In this document: positions 21,498-34,837 of the stretch, piece by piece
Layout of the letters: each line of letters opens with the position of its first letter
Position numbering within the stretch: the first letter of the stretch is position 1
NCBI RefSeq assembly: GCF_029227915.1
Contig: NC_079888.1
Span: 1,814,501 to 1,878,500 of the forward strand
DNA: 64,000 nt
From: Hydractinia symbiolongicarpus
Lineage: Eukaryota > Cnidaria > Hydrozoa > Anthoathecata > Hydractiniidae
Reading direction: 5' to 3'
Notes under the pieces: model-generated
Databases searched by the model: none
Seen by the model: only the letters and a program-made list of their open reading frames with translations
Told to the model about the DNA's origin: nothing
Program-made: the position numbers and the translations under genes

Positions 21498-23566
21498 TTG
21501 TCCTTTCTTTCATTCAAAATTAATCATATAATTAATCGGACCTCACAATCCTAGTGTCAACATAAATAAATAAAAACTTAGCAAAACAAAAGCACAGTTT
21601 CGGCAAAATTTCTTGAATAATTTTTTTATTGACTGACTCTGCAATGAACTTGCATTTTTATTGCTAACTACAATTCTCCCAAAAATTTACAAGGAATTTT
21701 CTCTTGTATTAATAAATAAGAACGTAGCTGGGTTAACGTTGCTACATGTAATAATTATTGTATAGAAAGTAGTACTTATATTTTTACGACCCATTCTAAA
21801 TTAGTTCTGCTAAAAACAACTGCAAAAACAGCAACATGCAACACCAACAGCAAAGACTGTAAGCACAACAGCAAAATGCGACCCCAAAAAATCCAACAAA
21901 ACGATAAAAAATTCGTCGCTCTCCAGAGAATAAAATACAAAAGGCACTAACACAAGGGTCTCCTTCCTTGACTCTCCATCCACGGCCTTCATTGATATAA
22001 TGTGTATTAAACGGAGATATTAGAAAAGGGACCCGGTTTAAAAGTACTTTGACAGGACGTTAGCACAGTTTCGGCAAAATTTCTTGAATAATTATTTTAT
22101 TGGCTGACTCTGCAATGAACTTGCATTTTTATTGCTAACTACAATTCTCCCAAAATTATACAAGGAAATTTCTTTTGTATTAATAAATAAGAACGTAGCT
22201 GAGTTAACGTTGCTACATGTAATAATTATTGTATAGAAAGTAGTACTTATATTTTTACGTCCCAATCTAAATTAGTTCTGCTAAAAACAACTGCAAAAAC
22301 AGCAACACGCAACACCAACAGCAAAAACTGTAAGCACAACAGCAAAATGCGACCACAAAAAATCCAACAAAACGATAAAAAATTCGTCGCTCTCCAGGGA
22401 ATAAAATACAAAAGGCACTAACACATTAATAGGGTCTCCTTCCTTGACTCTCCATCCACGGCCTTTATTAATATTGTGTGTTTAACGGAGATATTAGAAA
22501 AGGGACCCGGTTTAAAAGTACTTTGACAGGACGTTGTCCTTTCTTTCATTCAAAATTAATCATATAATTAATCGGACCTCACAATCCTAGTGTCAACATA
22601 AATAAATAAAAACTTAGCAAAACAAAAGCACAGTTTCGGCAAAATTTCTTGAATAATTTTTTTATTGACTGACTCTGCAATGAACTTGCATTTTTATTGC
22701 TAACTACAATTCTCCCAAAAATTTACAAGGAATTTTCTCTTGTATTAATAAATAAGAACGTAGCTGGGTTAACGTTGCTACATGTAATAATTATTGTATA
22801 GAAAGTAGTACTTATATTTTTACGACCCATTCTAAATTAGTTCTGCTAAAAACAACTGCAAAAACAGCAACACGCAACACCAACAGCAAAGACTGTAAGC
22901 ACAACAGCAAAATGCGACCCCAAAAAATCCAACAAAACGATAAAAAATTCGTCGCTCTCCAGAGAATAAAATACAAAAGGCACTAACACAAGGGTCTCCT
23001 TCCTTGACTCTCCATCCACGGCCTTCATTGATATAATGTGTATTAAACGGAGATATTAGAAAAGGGACCCGGTTTAAAAGTACTTTGACAGGACGTTAGC
23101 ACAGTTTCGGCAAAATTTCTTGAATAATTATTTTATTGGCTGACTCTGCAATGAACTTGCATTTTTATTGCTAACTACAATTCTCCCAAAATTATACAAG
23201 GAATTTTCTTTTGTATTAATAAATAAGAACGTAGCTGAGTTAACGTTGCTACATGTAATAATTATTGTATAGAAAGTAGTACTTATATTTTTACGTCCCA
23301 ATCTAAATTAGTTCTGCTAAAAACAACTGCAAAAACAGCAACACGCAACACCAACAGCAAAAACTGTAAGCACAACAGCAAAATGCGACCACAAAAAATC
23401 CAACAAAACGATAAAAAATTCGTCGCTCTCCAGGGAATAAAATACAAAAGGCACTAACACATTAATAGGGTCTCCTTCCTTGACTCTCCATCCACGGCCT
23501 TTATTAATATTGTGTGTTTAACGGAGATATTAGAAAAGGGACCCGGTTTAAAAGTACTTTGACAGG
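21498..23566. repeat. recent 1,035-bp tandem duplication inside the A run
   Basis: Two consecutive blocks, each one full A subunit plus one truncated one, are nearly identical down to private variants (cacaagggtctcc with attaat missing, attcattgatata, tttttacgtcccaatc). The identical 60-codon frames at 21810-21992 and 22846-23028 reflect this and are not genes. Confidence 0.85.
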
Positions 23567-23751
23567 CAGCGTGTACTGTGTAGATGCTGTAGTGAGCGAT
23601 GTGAGTTGCGGGTGCGCCTATCCTTAAAAATTGCGTTTAGTGTTTCCGTGACACGATTTTTTTTCTCGTGAACAAGCAGACAGACGACGGCTGTTTTCCC
23701 TGCGTGTATAAGTACTAGTATACGATTACTTACCGACTCTCGACGTACTAA
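23548..23751 (-). CDS. candidate terminal exon, type S, intact copy
   Basis: 204 nt, open throughout, with the consensus version of the whole S segment (CLLVHEKKNR). The acceptor region is TTCTTTTTTAGCTTCAG. Confidence 0.45.
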   Translation of the reverse strand, partial: LVRRESVSNRILVLIHAGKTAVVCLLVHEKKNRVTETLNAIFKDRRTRNSHRSLQHLHSTRCLSKYF

Positions 23752-26376
23752 CTGAAGCTAAAAAAGAAGAGAAATTTAATATTACATAAATATTATGTAC
23801 ATCGTTTAATAACATAATTATTAGGGCCAATTAATCCTTTTCCCTTTTTTTCCCTGTTAATAGAATTAAGTCTGGATCATATCATACTTGACGTTGAGCA
23901 TTTACATCTAACAGGTCTCTCTGCTCTACTTAACACCAAGCACCTTTCTAAAAGGTGTTGTTATTTTTGCAATAAAGAAGTGCAGAAAAAAATTGTGGTT
24001 CTCTCTAATACTTTTCTTCAATAAAATGGATTGCGCAATTGTTCACATTTCATTGGTTAAAAATCTCAAGAGAAAAAGTAACAAAGTTGCAATAAACGTT
24101 GTCCTTTTTTTCATTCAAATTAATCATAAAATTGATTGGACCTCACAATCCCGGTGTCAACATAAATAAACAAAATCACAGTTCTGTCTGTAAGTGTACG
24201 AAATTTCCTTATCATCTAAAAAGCGAATGACTTGCTGTTAAATTTGTTTCGGCAAAATATCTTGAATATTTTTTTTTATTGACGGATTTGTTTTAAATAA
24301 CTTGCTTAAATTCATTTTTATGTTATATAACGAGAGTTTATCACCGAAAATAATTTTTTATCATTTTCTAAAGTTCCGAACTACAAAATTGTCAAGGGAA
24401 ACATTAATCCAGTTAAATGATATTCTTGTCAATATGCTAGTAAAATCAGTAAACATGGCGGAACGCGGTAAACAATAATTTAAAGTTTATTGCACATGCT
24501 GCGGCTGTTTAATAATGTTGATATGCCTCATATAAAAATCTTAAGAAAATAAAATTCTTAAGAAGGATGTGTTGATGAAAATACATTTCAACAGCAGATT
24601 CTCTCTAAAACCAATTGTAATTGATTATTGGGATTGTTTTGTTGTTTTCCAATCTTTTTTACAATTGATGAAAAGGGGGAAACGCTGCGAAATACTGATT
24701 TTCCTCAAAGTAACACATCGATTATGTCCATGCTTTTCAATTATCTTTGCGTTGACAATGGGTTAAAGAAGTTTAAAATAATAATCTTTACTCACTTCCT
24801 ACCTCCATTTCTTCGTTCTCTGAGAAAACTATTATGAATTATAAAAAGTATGTTGCTCTTCGTCATCAAATACTTTAAATTCTTTACACAGTAGTAAAAA
24901 ATTACCGTACCAGGTAGGTTCATCGTATCTTCCCAATCTAAAGGATCTAAAGAAAAATGTTAATTATATATAGCTTTAGAAAATGTTTTTATACAGGATT
25001 AACAAGATGCTTTAAAACTAGGTTTGCAAATCGATGAATAAAATCAGAATATTCTCATCCTCTCTAAGCCCACCTGCTATATTTTAGTGATTGTCAATTG
25101 TATGTAATTTGTATTTCAAATATTCTGAGCAATTTTAATTTAGGTATAATATAAAAGCTACTTTTAATTATAAAAATATCCCTTTCTTGTAAAGCAAACC
25201 AACCTGCATCGTTTTAAGTTCATCAAAAATATTATATTATACCCAAACTTTAAAATAGCAAATCACTTATACTTATTTATTCTTATTGGCGTGAAGACTG
25301 TATCAAACCTGGAATTTCTTCTTCTTCTTCTTACACAATATGCTACCACATTTAACTCTATCCAAGTTTACAACATTTCATCAAACAAACTTTAATGATT
25401 TCCGTTTTTTCAACACCAATGAATGCAGTACAATTGATGGTAGTTGAAACATATGTATTTCCATAACTATTGGCTGTTAATCTTCCTTCTGCAAAATATT
25501 TCCCGCTGTATTTTTTTTGAATAAAAAAAATGCTTCTCTTTGTACCTTTCATTACTTGCCACCAGCAGGGCGAGTGTTTTACTTTGCATTTTCAAAAAGA
25601 AGAGAAACTTGGGAATTACTTTTCTTCCAAAATGCCAAAATAAGTTTATCATCCATGTTTTCCCTGCGTGTATAAGTATTAGTATATCCTATACGATTAC
25701 TTACCGACTCTCGACGTACTAGTTAATAGAATTAAGTCTGGATCATATCTTAACGTTTAGCATTTACATCTAACAGGTCTCTCTGCTCTACTTAACACCA
25801 AGCACCTTTCTAAAAGGTGTTGTTATTTTTGCAATAAAGAAGTGTAGAAGAAATTGTGGTTCATTGTTCACATTTCATTGAATTTCATTGGTTAAAAATC
25901 TCAAGAGAAAAAGTAACAAAGTTTCAATAAACGTTGTCCTTTCTTTCATTCAAAATTAATCATATAATTAATCGGACCTCACAATCCTAGTGTCAACATA
26001 AATAAATAAAATCTTAGCAAAACAAAAGCACAGTTTCGGCAAAATTTCTTGAATAATTTTTTTATTGGCGGACTCTGCAATGAACTTGCATTTTTATTGC
26101 TAACTACAATTCTCCCAAAAATTTACAAGGAATTTTCTCTTGTATTAACAAATAAGAACGTAGCTGAGTTAACGTTGCTGCACAACAGCAAAATGCGACC
26201 CCAAAAAATCCAACAAAACGATAAAAAATTCGTCGCTCTCCAGAGAATAAAATACAAAAGGCACTAACACATTAATAGGGTCTCCTTCCTTGACTCTCCA
26301 TCCACGGCCTTTATTAATATTGTGTGTTTAACGGAGATATTAGAAAAGGGACCCGGTTTAAAAGTACTTTGACAGG
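23567..26376. repeat. array unit 4
   Basis: S, spacer truncated at ttatt|agggccaatta (23823), C block, E block, then a deletion that joins the type E exon straight to gttaatagaattaag (25722). The A run is a single subunit cut at 26179, where aacgttgct joins gcacaacagc. No intact acceptor for the type E exon remains here. Confidence 0.75.
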
Positions 26377-26561
26377 CAGCGTGTACTGTGTAGATGCTGT
26401 AGTGAGTGATGTGAGTTGCGGGTGCGCCTATCCTTAAAAATTGCGTTTAGTGTTTCCGTGACACGATTTTTTTTCTCGTGAACAAGCAGACAGACGACGG
26501 CTGTTTTCCCTGCGTGTATAAGTACTAGTATACGATTACTTACCGACTCTCGACGTACTAA
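26358..26561 (-). CDS. candidate terminal exon, type S, intact copy
   Basis: 204 nt, open. One difference from consensus in the basic region (HRS to HHS, from gtgagtgatg). Confidence 0.45.
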   Translation of the reverse strand, partial: LVRRESVSNRILVLIHAGKTAVVCLLVHEKKNRVTETLNAIFKDRRTRNSHHSLQHLHSTRCLSKYF

Positions 26562-29500
26562 CTGAAGCTAAAAAAGAAAGAGAAATTTAATATTACATAA
26601 ATATTATGTACATCGTTAAATGACATAATTATTAGGGCCAATTAATCCTTTTCCCTTTCTTTTCCCTGTTAATAGAATTAAGTCTGGATCATATCATACT
26701 TGACGTTGAGCATTTACATCTAACAGGTCTCTCTGCTCTACTTAACACCAAGCACCTTTCTAAAAGGTGTTGTTATTTTTGCAATAAAGAAGTGCAGAAA
26801 AAATTGTGGTTCTTTCTAATACTTTTCTTAAATAAAATGGATTGCGCAATTGTTCACATTTCATTGGTTAAAAATCTCAAGAGAAAAAGTAACAAAGTTG
26901 CAATAAACGTTGTCCTTTCTTTCATTCAAATTAATCATAAAATTGATCGGACCTCACAATCCTAGTGTCAACATAAATAAACAAAATCACAGTTCTGTCT
27001 GTAAGTGTACGAAATTTCCTTATCATCTAAAAAGCGAATGACTTGCTGTTAAATTTGTTTCGGCAAAATATCTTGAATATTTTTTTTTATTGACGGATTT
27101 GTTTTAAATAACTTGCTTACATTCATTTTTATGTTATATAACGAGAGTTTATCACCGAAAATAATTTTTTATCATTTTCTAAAGTTCCGAACTACAAAAT
27201 TGTCAAGGGAAACATTAATCCAGTTAAATGATATTCTTGTCAATATGCTAGTAAAATCAGTAAACATGGCGGAACGCGGTAAACAATAATTTAAAGTTTA
27301 TTGCACATGCTGCGGCTGTTTAATAATGTTGATATGCCTCATATAAAAATCTTAAGAAAATAAAATTCTTAAGAAGGATGTGTTGATGAAAATACATTTC
27401 AACAGCAGATTCTCTCTAAAACCAATTGTAATTGATTATTGGGATTGTTTTGTTGTTTTCCAATCTTTTTTACAATTGATGAAAAGGGGGAAACGCTGCG
27501 AAATACTGATTTTCCTCAAAGTAACACATCGATTATGTCCATGCTTTTCAATTATCTTTGTGTTGACAATGGGTTAAAGAATTTTAAAATAATAATCTTT
27601 ACTCACTTCCTACCTCCATTTCTTCGTTGTCTGAGAAAACTATTATGAAATATAAAAAGTATGTTGCTCTTCGTCATGAAATACTTTAAATTCTTTACAG
27701 AGTAGTAAAAAATTACCGTACCAGGTAGGTTCAACGTATCTTCCCAATCTAAAGGATCTAAAGAAAAATGTTAATAATATATAGCTTTAGAAAATGTTTT
27801 TATACAGGATTAACAAGATGCTTTAAAACTAGGTTTGCAAATCGACGAATAAAATCAGAATATTCTCATCCTCTCTAAGCCCACCTGCTATATTTTAGTG
27901 ATTGTCAATTGTATGTAATTTGTATTTCAAATATTCTGAGCAATTTTAATTTAGGTATAATATAAAAGCTACTTTTAACTATAAAAATATCCCTTTCTTG
28001 TAAAGCAAACCAACCGACATCGTTTTAAATTCATCAAAAATATTATATTATTTTGTATTAAACATTGGTTTCCATTATAGTCGTACAATTGCTCAACACT
28101 TTATGTTAATATAACCCAAACTTTAAAATAGCAAATCACTTATACTTACTTATTCTTATTGGCGTGAAGACTGTATCAAACCTGGAATTTCTTCTTCTTC
28201 TTCTTACACAATATGCTACCACATTTAACTCTATCCAAGTTTACAACATTTCATCAAACAAACTTTAATGATTTCCGTTTTTTTAACACCAATGAATGCA
28301 GTACAATTGATGGTAGTTGAAACATATGTATTTCCATAACTATTGGCTGTTAATCTTCCTTCTGCAGAATATTTCCCGCTGTATTTTTTTTGAATAAAAA
28401 AAATTCTTCTCTTTGTACCTTTTATTACTTGCCACCAGCAGGGCGAGTGTTTACTTTGCATTTTCAAAAAGAAGAGAAACTTGGGAATTACTTTTCTTCC
28501 AAAATGCCAAAATAAGTTTATCATCCATGTTTTCCCTGCGTGTATAAGTATTAGTATATCCTATACGATTACTTACCGACTCTCGACGTACTAACTGAAA
28601 GTAAAAAAGAAAGAGAAATTTAATATTACACAAATATTATGTACATCGTTACCAACTTATTTTTCAGCTTTTCAGGGCCAATTAATCCTTTTCCCTTTCT
28701 TTTCCCTGAAACTTAAATTTCCTGTTAATAGAATTAAGTCTGGATCATATCTTAACGTTGAGCATTTACATCTAACAGGTCTCTCTGCTCTACTTAACAC
28801 CAAGCACCTTTCTAAAAGGTGTTGTTATTTTTGCAATAAAGAAGTGTAGAAGAAATTGTGGTTCATTGTTCACATTTCCTTAAATTTCATTGGTTAAAAA
28901 TCTCAAGAGAAACAGTAACAAAGTTTCAATAAACGTTGTCCTTTCTTTCATTCAAAATTAATCATATAATTAATCGGACCTCACAATCCTAGTGTCAACA
29001 TAAATAAAATCTTAGCAAAACAAAAGCACAGTTTCGGCAAAATTTCTTGAATTATTTTTTTATTGGCGGACTCTGCAATGAACTTGCATTTTTATTGCTA
29101 ACTACAATTCTCCCAAAAATTTACAAGAAATTTTCTCTTGTATTAACAAATAAGAACGTAGCTGAGTTAACGTTGCTACCGGTTTAAAAGTACTTTGACA
29201 GGACGTTGTCCTTTCTTTCATTCAAAATTAATCATATAATTAATCGGACCTCACAATCCTAGTGTCAACATAAATAAATAAAAACTTAGCAAAACAAAAG
29301 CACAGTTTCGGCAAAATTTCTTGAATAATTTTTTTATTAGCTGACTCTGCAATGAACTTGCATTTTTATTGCTAACTACAATTCTCCCAAAAATTTACAA
29401 GGAATTTTCTCTTGTATTAATAAAAAAGAACGTAGCTGAGTTAACGTTGCTACATGTAATAATTATTGTATAGAAAGTAGTACTTATATTTTTACGACCC

Positions 29501-30328
29501 ATTCTAAATTAGTTCTGCTAAAAACAACTGCAAAAACAGCAACACGCACCACCAACAGCAAAGACTGTAAGCACAACAGCAAAATGCGACCCCAAAAAAT
29601 CCAACAAAACGATAAAAAATCGTCGCTCTCCAGAGAATAAAATACAAAAGGCACTAACACAAGGGTCTCCTTCCTTGACTCTCCATCCACGGCCTTCATT
29701 GATATAATGTGTATTAAACGGAGATATTAGAAAAGGGACCCGGTTTTAAAGTACTTTGACAGGACGTTGTCCTTTCTTTCATTCAAAATTAATCATATAA
29801 TTAATCGGACCTCACAATCCTAGTGTCAACATAAATAAATAAAAACTTAGCAAAACAAAAGCACAGTTTCGGCAAAATTTCTTGAATAATTGATTTATTG
29901 GCTGACTCTGCAATGAACTTGCATTTTTATTGCTAACTACAATTCTCCCAAAATTATACAGGGAATTTTCTTTTGTATTAATAAATAAGAACGTAGCTGA
30001 GTTAACGTTGCTACATGTAATAATTATTGTATAAAAAGTAGTACTTATATTTTTACGACCCAATCTAAATTAGTTCTGCTAAAAACAACTGCAAAAACAG
30101 CAACACGCAACACCAACAGCAAAAACTGTAAGCACAACAGCAAAATGCGACCACAAAAAATCCAACAAAACGATAAAAAATTCGTCGCTCTCCAGAGAAT
30201 AAAATACAAAAGGCACTAACACATTAATAGGGTCTCCTTCCTTGACTCTCCATCCACGGCCTTTATTAATATTGTGTGTTTAACGGAGATATTAGAAAAG
30301 GGACCTGGTTTAAAAGTACTTTGACAGG
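26377..30328. repeat. array unit 5
   Basis: S, truncated spacer, C block with several private changes (27545-27770), E block with the mgaatgcat segment partly deleted near 28067, 45-nt exon copy, then A subunits. One of these is cut at 29179 (ttgctac joined to cggtttaaaag). Confidence 0.75.
28451..28594 (-). CDS. candidate terminal exon, type E, intact copy with extended frame
   Basis: 144 nt, open. In this copy the pyrimidine tract reads TTTTTTACTTTCAG, so the stop just before the acceptor is gone and the frame extends upstream to an ATG at 28631-28633. That gives a 60-codon continuous frame, which is probably incidental. Confidence 0.4.
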   Translation of the reverse strand, partial: LVRRESVSNRIGYTNTYTRRENMDDKLILAFWKKSNSQVSLLFENAK

Positions 30329-30513
30329 CAGCGTGTACTGTGTAGATGCTGTAGTGAGCGATGTGAGTTGCGGGTGCGCCTATCCTTAAAAATTGCGTTT
30401 AGTGTTTCCGTGACACGATTTTTTTTCTCGTGAACAAGCAGACAGACGACGGCTGTTTTCCCTGCGTGTATAAGTACTAGTATACGATTACTTACCGACT
30501 CTCGACGTACTAA
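30310..30513 (-). CDS. candidate terminal exon, type S, intact copy
   Basis: 204 nt, open, consensus S sequence. The bases just past the stop read ACCAGGTCC in place of ACCGGGTCC. Confidence 0.45.
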   Translation of the reverse strand, partial: LVRRESVSNRILVLIHAGKTAVVCLLVHEKKNRVTETLNAIFKDRRTRNSHRSLQHLHSTRCLSKYF

Positions 30514-33500
30514 CTGAAGCTAAAAAAGAAAGAGAAATTTAATATTACATAAATATTATGTACATCGTTAAATGACATAATTATTAGGGCCAATTAATCC
30601 TTTTCCCTTTCTTTTCCCTGTTAATAGAATTAAGTCTGGATCATATCATACTTGACGTTGAGCATTTACATCTAACAGGTCTCTCTGCTCTACTTAACAC
30701 CAAGCACCTTTCTAAAAGGTGTTGTTATTTTTGCAATAAAGAAGTGCAGAAAAAATTGTGGTTCTTTCTAATATTTTTCTTAAATAAAATGGATTGCGCA
30801 ATTGTTCACATTTTATTGGTTAAAAATCTCAAGAGAAAAAGTAACAAAGTTGCAATAAACGTTGTCCTTTCTTTCATTCAAATTAATCATAAAATTGATC
30901 GGACCTCACAATCCCGGTGTCAACATAAATAAACAAAATCACAGTTCTGTCTGTAAGTGTACGAAATTTCCTTATCATCTAAAAAGCGAATGACTTGCTG
31001 TTAAATTTGTTTCGGCAAAATATCTTAAATATTTTTTTTTATTGACGGATTTGTTTTAAATAACTTGCTTAAATTCATTTTTATGTTATATAACGAGAGT
31101 TTATCACCGAAAATAATTTTTTATCATTTTCTAAAGTTCCGAACTACAAAATTGTCAAGGGAAACATTAATCCAGTTAAATGATATTCTTGTCAATATGC
31201 TAGTAAAATCAGTAAACATATCGGAACGCGGTAAACAATAATTTAAAGTTTATTGCACATGCTGCGGCTGTTTAATAATGTTGATATGCCTCATATAAAA
31301 ATCTTAAGAAAATAAAATTCTTAAGAAGGATGAGTTGATGAAAATACATTTCAACAGCAGATTCTCTCTAAAACCAATTGTAATTGATTATTGGGATTGT
31401 TTTGTTGTTTTCCAATCTTTTTTACAATTGCTGAAAAGGGGGAAACGCTGCGAAATACTGATTTTCCTCAAAGTAACACATCGATTATGTCCATGCTTTT
31501 CAATTATCTTTGCGTTGACAATGGGTTAAAGAAGTTTAAAATAATAATCTTTACTCATTTCCTACCTCCATTTCTTCGTTCTCTGAGAAAACTATTATGA
31601 ATTATAAAAAGTATGTTGCTCTTCGTCATCAAATACTTTAAATTCTTTACACAGTAGTAAAAAATTACCGTACCAGGTAGGTTCATCGTATCTTCCCAAT
31701 CTAAAGGATCTAAAGAAAAATGTTAATTATATATAGCTTTAGAAAATGTTTTTATACAGGATTAACAAGATGCTTTAAAACTAGGTTTGCAAATCGACGA
31801 ATAAAATCAGAATATTCTCCTCCTCTCTAAGCCCACCTGCTATATTTTAGTGATTGTCAATTGTATGTATCTTGTATTTCAAATATTATGAGCAATTTTA
31901 ATTTAAGAATAATATAAAAGCTACTTTTAATTATAAAAATATCACTTTCTTGTAAAGCAAACCAACCGACATCGTTTTAAATTCATCAAAAATATTATAT
32001 TATTTTGTATTAAACATTCTATGCATCAAACACAATATTATTGTTTGGCATGAAACGCCTAAAACATAATGCAATTCAAGGAAGGTTTCCATTATAGTCG
32101 TACAATTGCTCAACACTTTATGTTAATATAACCCAAACTTTAAAATAGCAAATCACTTATACTTACTTATTCTTATTGGCGTGAAGACTGTATCAAACCT
32201 GGAATTTCTTCTTCTTCTTCTTACACAATATGCTACCACATTTAACTCTATCCAAGTTTACAACATTTCATCAAACAAACTTTAATGATTTCCGTTTTTT
32301 TAACACCAATGAATGCAGTACAATTGATGGTAGTTGAAACATATGTATTTCCATAACTATTGGCTGTTAATCTTCCTTCTGCAGAATATTTCCCGCTGTA
32401 TTTTTTTGAATAAAAAAAATGCTTCTGTTTGTACCTTTCATTACTTGCCACCAGCAGGGCGAGTGTTTTACTTTGCATTTTCAAAAACAAGAGAAACCTG
32501 GGAATTACTTTTCTTCCAAAATGCCAAAATAAGTTTATCATCCATGTTTTCCCTGCGTGTATAAGTACTAGTATATCCTATACGATTACTTACCGACTCT
32601 CGACGTACTAACTGAAACTAAAAAAGAAAGAGAAATTTAATATTACACAAATATTATGTACATCGGTACCAACTTATTTTTCAGCTTTTCAGGGCCAATT
32701 AATCCTTTTCCCTTTCTTTTCCCTGAAACTTAAATTTCCTGTTAATAGAATTAAGTCCGGATCATATCATACTTAACGTTGAGCATTTACATCCAACAGG
32801 TCTCTCTGCTCTACTTAACACCAAGCACCTTTCTAAAAGGTGTTGTTATTTTTGCAATAAAGAAGTGCAGAAGAAATTGTGGTTCATTGTTCACATTTCC
32901 TTGAATTTCATTGGTTAAAAATCTCAAGAGAAAAAGTAACAAATTTGCAATAAACGTTGTCCTTTCTTTCATTCAAAATTAATCATATAATTAATCGGAC
33001 CTCACAATCCTAGTGTCAACATAATTAAATAAAAACTTAGCAAAACAAAAGCACAGTTTCGGCAAAATTTCTTGAATAACTTTTTTATTGGCTGACTCTG
33101 CAATGAACTTGCATTTTTATTGCTAACTACAATTCTCCCAAAAATTTACAAGGAATTTTCTCTTGTATTAATAAATAAGAACGTAGCTGAGTTAACGTTG
33201 CTACATGTAATAATTATTGTATAGAAAGTAGTACTTATATTTTTACGACCCATTCTAAATTAGTTCTGCTAAAAACAACTGCAAAAACAGCAACACGCAA
33301 CACCAACAGCAAAGACTGTAAGCACAACAGCAAAATGTGACCCCAAAAAATCCAACAAAACGATAAAAAATTCGTCGCTCTCCAGAGAATAAAATACAAA
33401 AGGCACTAACACATTAATAGGGTCTCCTTCCTTGACTCTCCATCCACGGCCTTTATTAATATAATGTGTATGAAACGGAGATATTAGAAAAGGGACCCGG

Positions 33501-34653
33501 TTTAAAAGTACTTTGACAGGACGTTGTCCTTTCTTTCATTGAAAATTAATCATATAATTAATCGGACCTCACAATCCTAGTGTCAACATAATTAAATAAA
33601 AACTTAGCAAAACAAAAGCACAGTTTCGGCAAAATTTCTTGAATAACTTTTTTATTGGCTGACTCTGCAATGAACTTGCATTTTTATTGCTAACTACAAT
33701 TCTCCCAAAAATTTACAAGGAATTTTCTCTTGTATTAATAAATAAGAACGTAGCTGAGTTAACGTTGCTACATGTAATAATTATTGTATAGAAAGTAGTA
33801 CTTATATTTTTACGACCCATTCTAAATTAGTTCTGCTAAAAACAACTGCAAAAACAGCAACACGCAACACCAACAGCAAAGACTGTAAGCACAACAGCAA
33901 AATGTGACCCCAAAAAATCCAACAAAACGATAAAAAATTCGTCGCTCTCCAGAGAATAAAATACAAAAGGCACTAACACATTAATAGGGTCTCCTTCCTT
34001 GACTCTCCATCCACGGCCTTTATTAATATAATGTGTATGAAACGGAGATATTAGAAAAGGGACCCGGTTTAAAAGTACTTTGACAGGACGTTGTCCTTTC
34101 TTTCATTGAAAATTAATCATATAATTAATCGGACCTCACAATCCTAGTGTCAACATAATTAAATAAAAACTTAGCAAAACAAAAGCACAGTTTCGGCAAA
34201 ATTTCTTGAATAACTTTTTTATTGGCTGACTCTGCAATGAACTTGCATTTTTATTGCTAACTACAATTCTCCCAAAAATTTACAAGGAATTTTCTCTTGT
34301 ATTAATAAATAAGAACGTAGCTGAGTTAACGTTGCTACATGTAATAATTATTGTATAGAAAGTAGTACCTATATTTTTACGACCCATTCTAAATTAGTTC
34401 TGCTAAAAACAACTGCAAAAACAGCAACACGCAACACCAACAGCAAAAACTGTAAGCACAACAGCAAAATGCGACCCTAAAAAATCCAACAAAACGATAA
34501 AAAATTCGTCGCTCTCCAGAGAATAACATACAAAAGGCACTAACACAGTAATAGGGTCTCCTTCCTTGACTCTCCATCCACGGCCTTTATTAATATAATG
34601 TGTATTAAACGGAGATATTAGAAAAGGGACCCGGTTTAAAAGTACTTTGACAG
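30329..34653. repeat. array unit 6
   Basis: S, truncated spacer, C block (sequence aacatatcgg instead of aacatggcgg, shared with unit 2), E block, then three A subunits starting near 32958, 33524 and 34090. These share the private variants cattgaaaattaat (last two), acataattaaataaa and gaataacttttttatt, a sign of very recent amplification. Confidence 0.8.
32468..32611 (-). CDS. candidate terminal exon, type E, intact copy
   Basis: 144 nt, open. The change gaaacctggg/aaaaacaag alters the end to QVSLVFENAK. Confidence 0.4.
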   Translation of the reverse strand, partial: LVRRESVSNRIGYTSTYTRRENMDDKLILAFWKKSNSQVSLVFENAK

Positions 34654-34837
34654 GCAGCGTGTACTGTGTAGATGCTGTAGTGAGCGATGTGAGTTGCGGG
34701 TGCGCCTATCCTTAAAAATTGCGTTTAGTGTTTCCGTGACACGATTTTTTTTCGTGAACAAGCAGACAGACGACGGCTGTTTTCCCTGCGTGTATAAGTA
34801 CTAGTATACGATTACTTACCGACTCTCGACGTACTAA
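34636..34837 (-). pseudogene. type S terminal exon, frameshifted copy
   Basis: 202 nt: two bases are missing (cgattttttttcgtg in place of cgattttttttctcgtg), which shifts the C-terminal two thirds out of frame. Confidence 0.45.

Larger units (their letters stand above)
17674..23566. repeat. array unit 3
   Basis: S block, then a shortened spacer and a C block. About 887 bp of C-E sequence are tandemly duplicated with the junction at 19446 (gaaacatatgtatg joined to tgttgatgaaaatac). E block 20.07-20.65 kb, then five full or truncated A subunits. Within these, 21498-22532 and 22533-23566 form a near-identical 1,035-bp pair. Confidence 0.75.
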
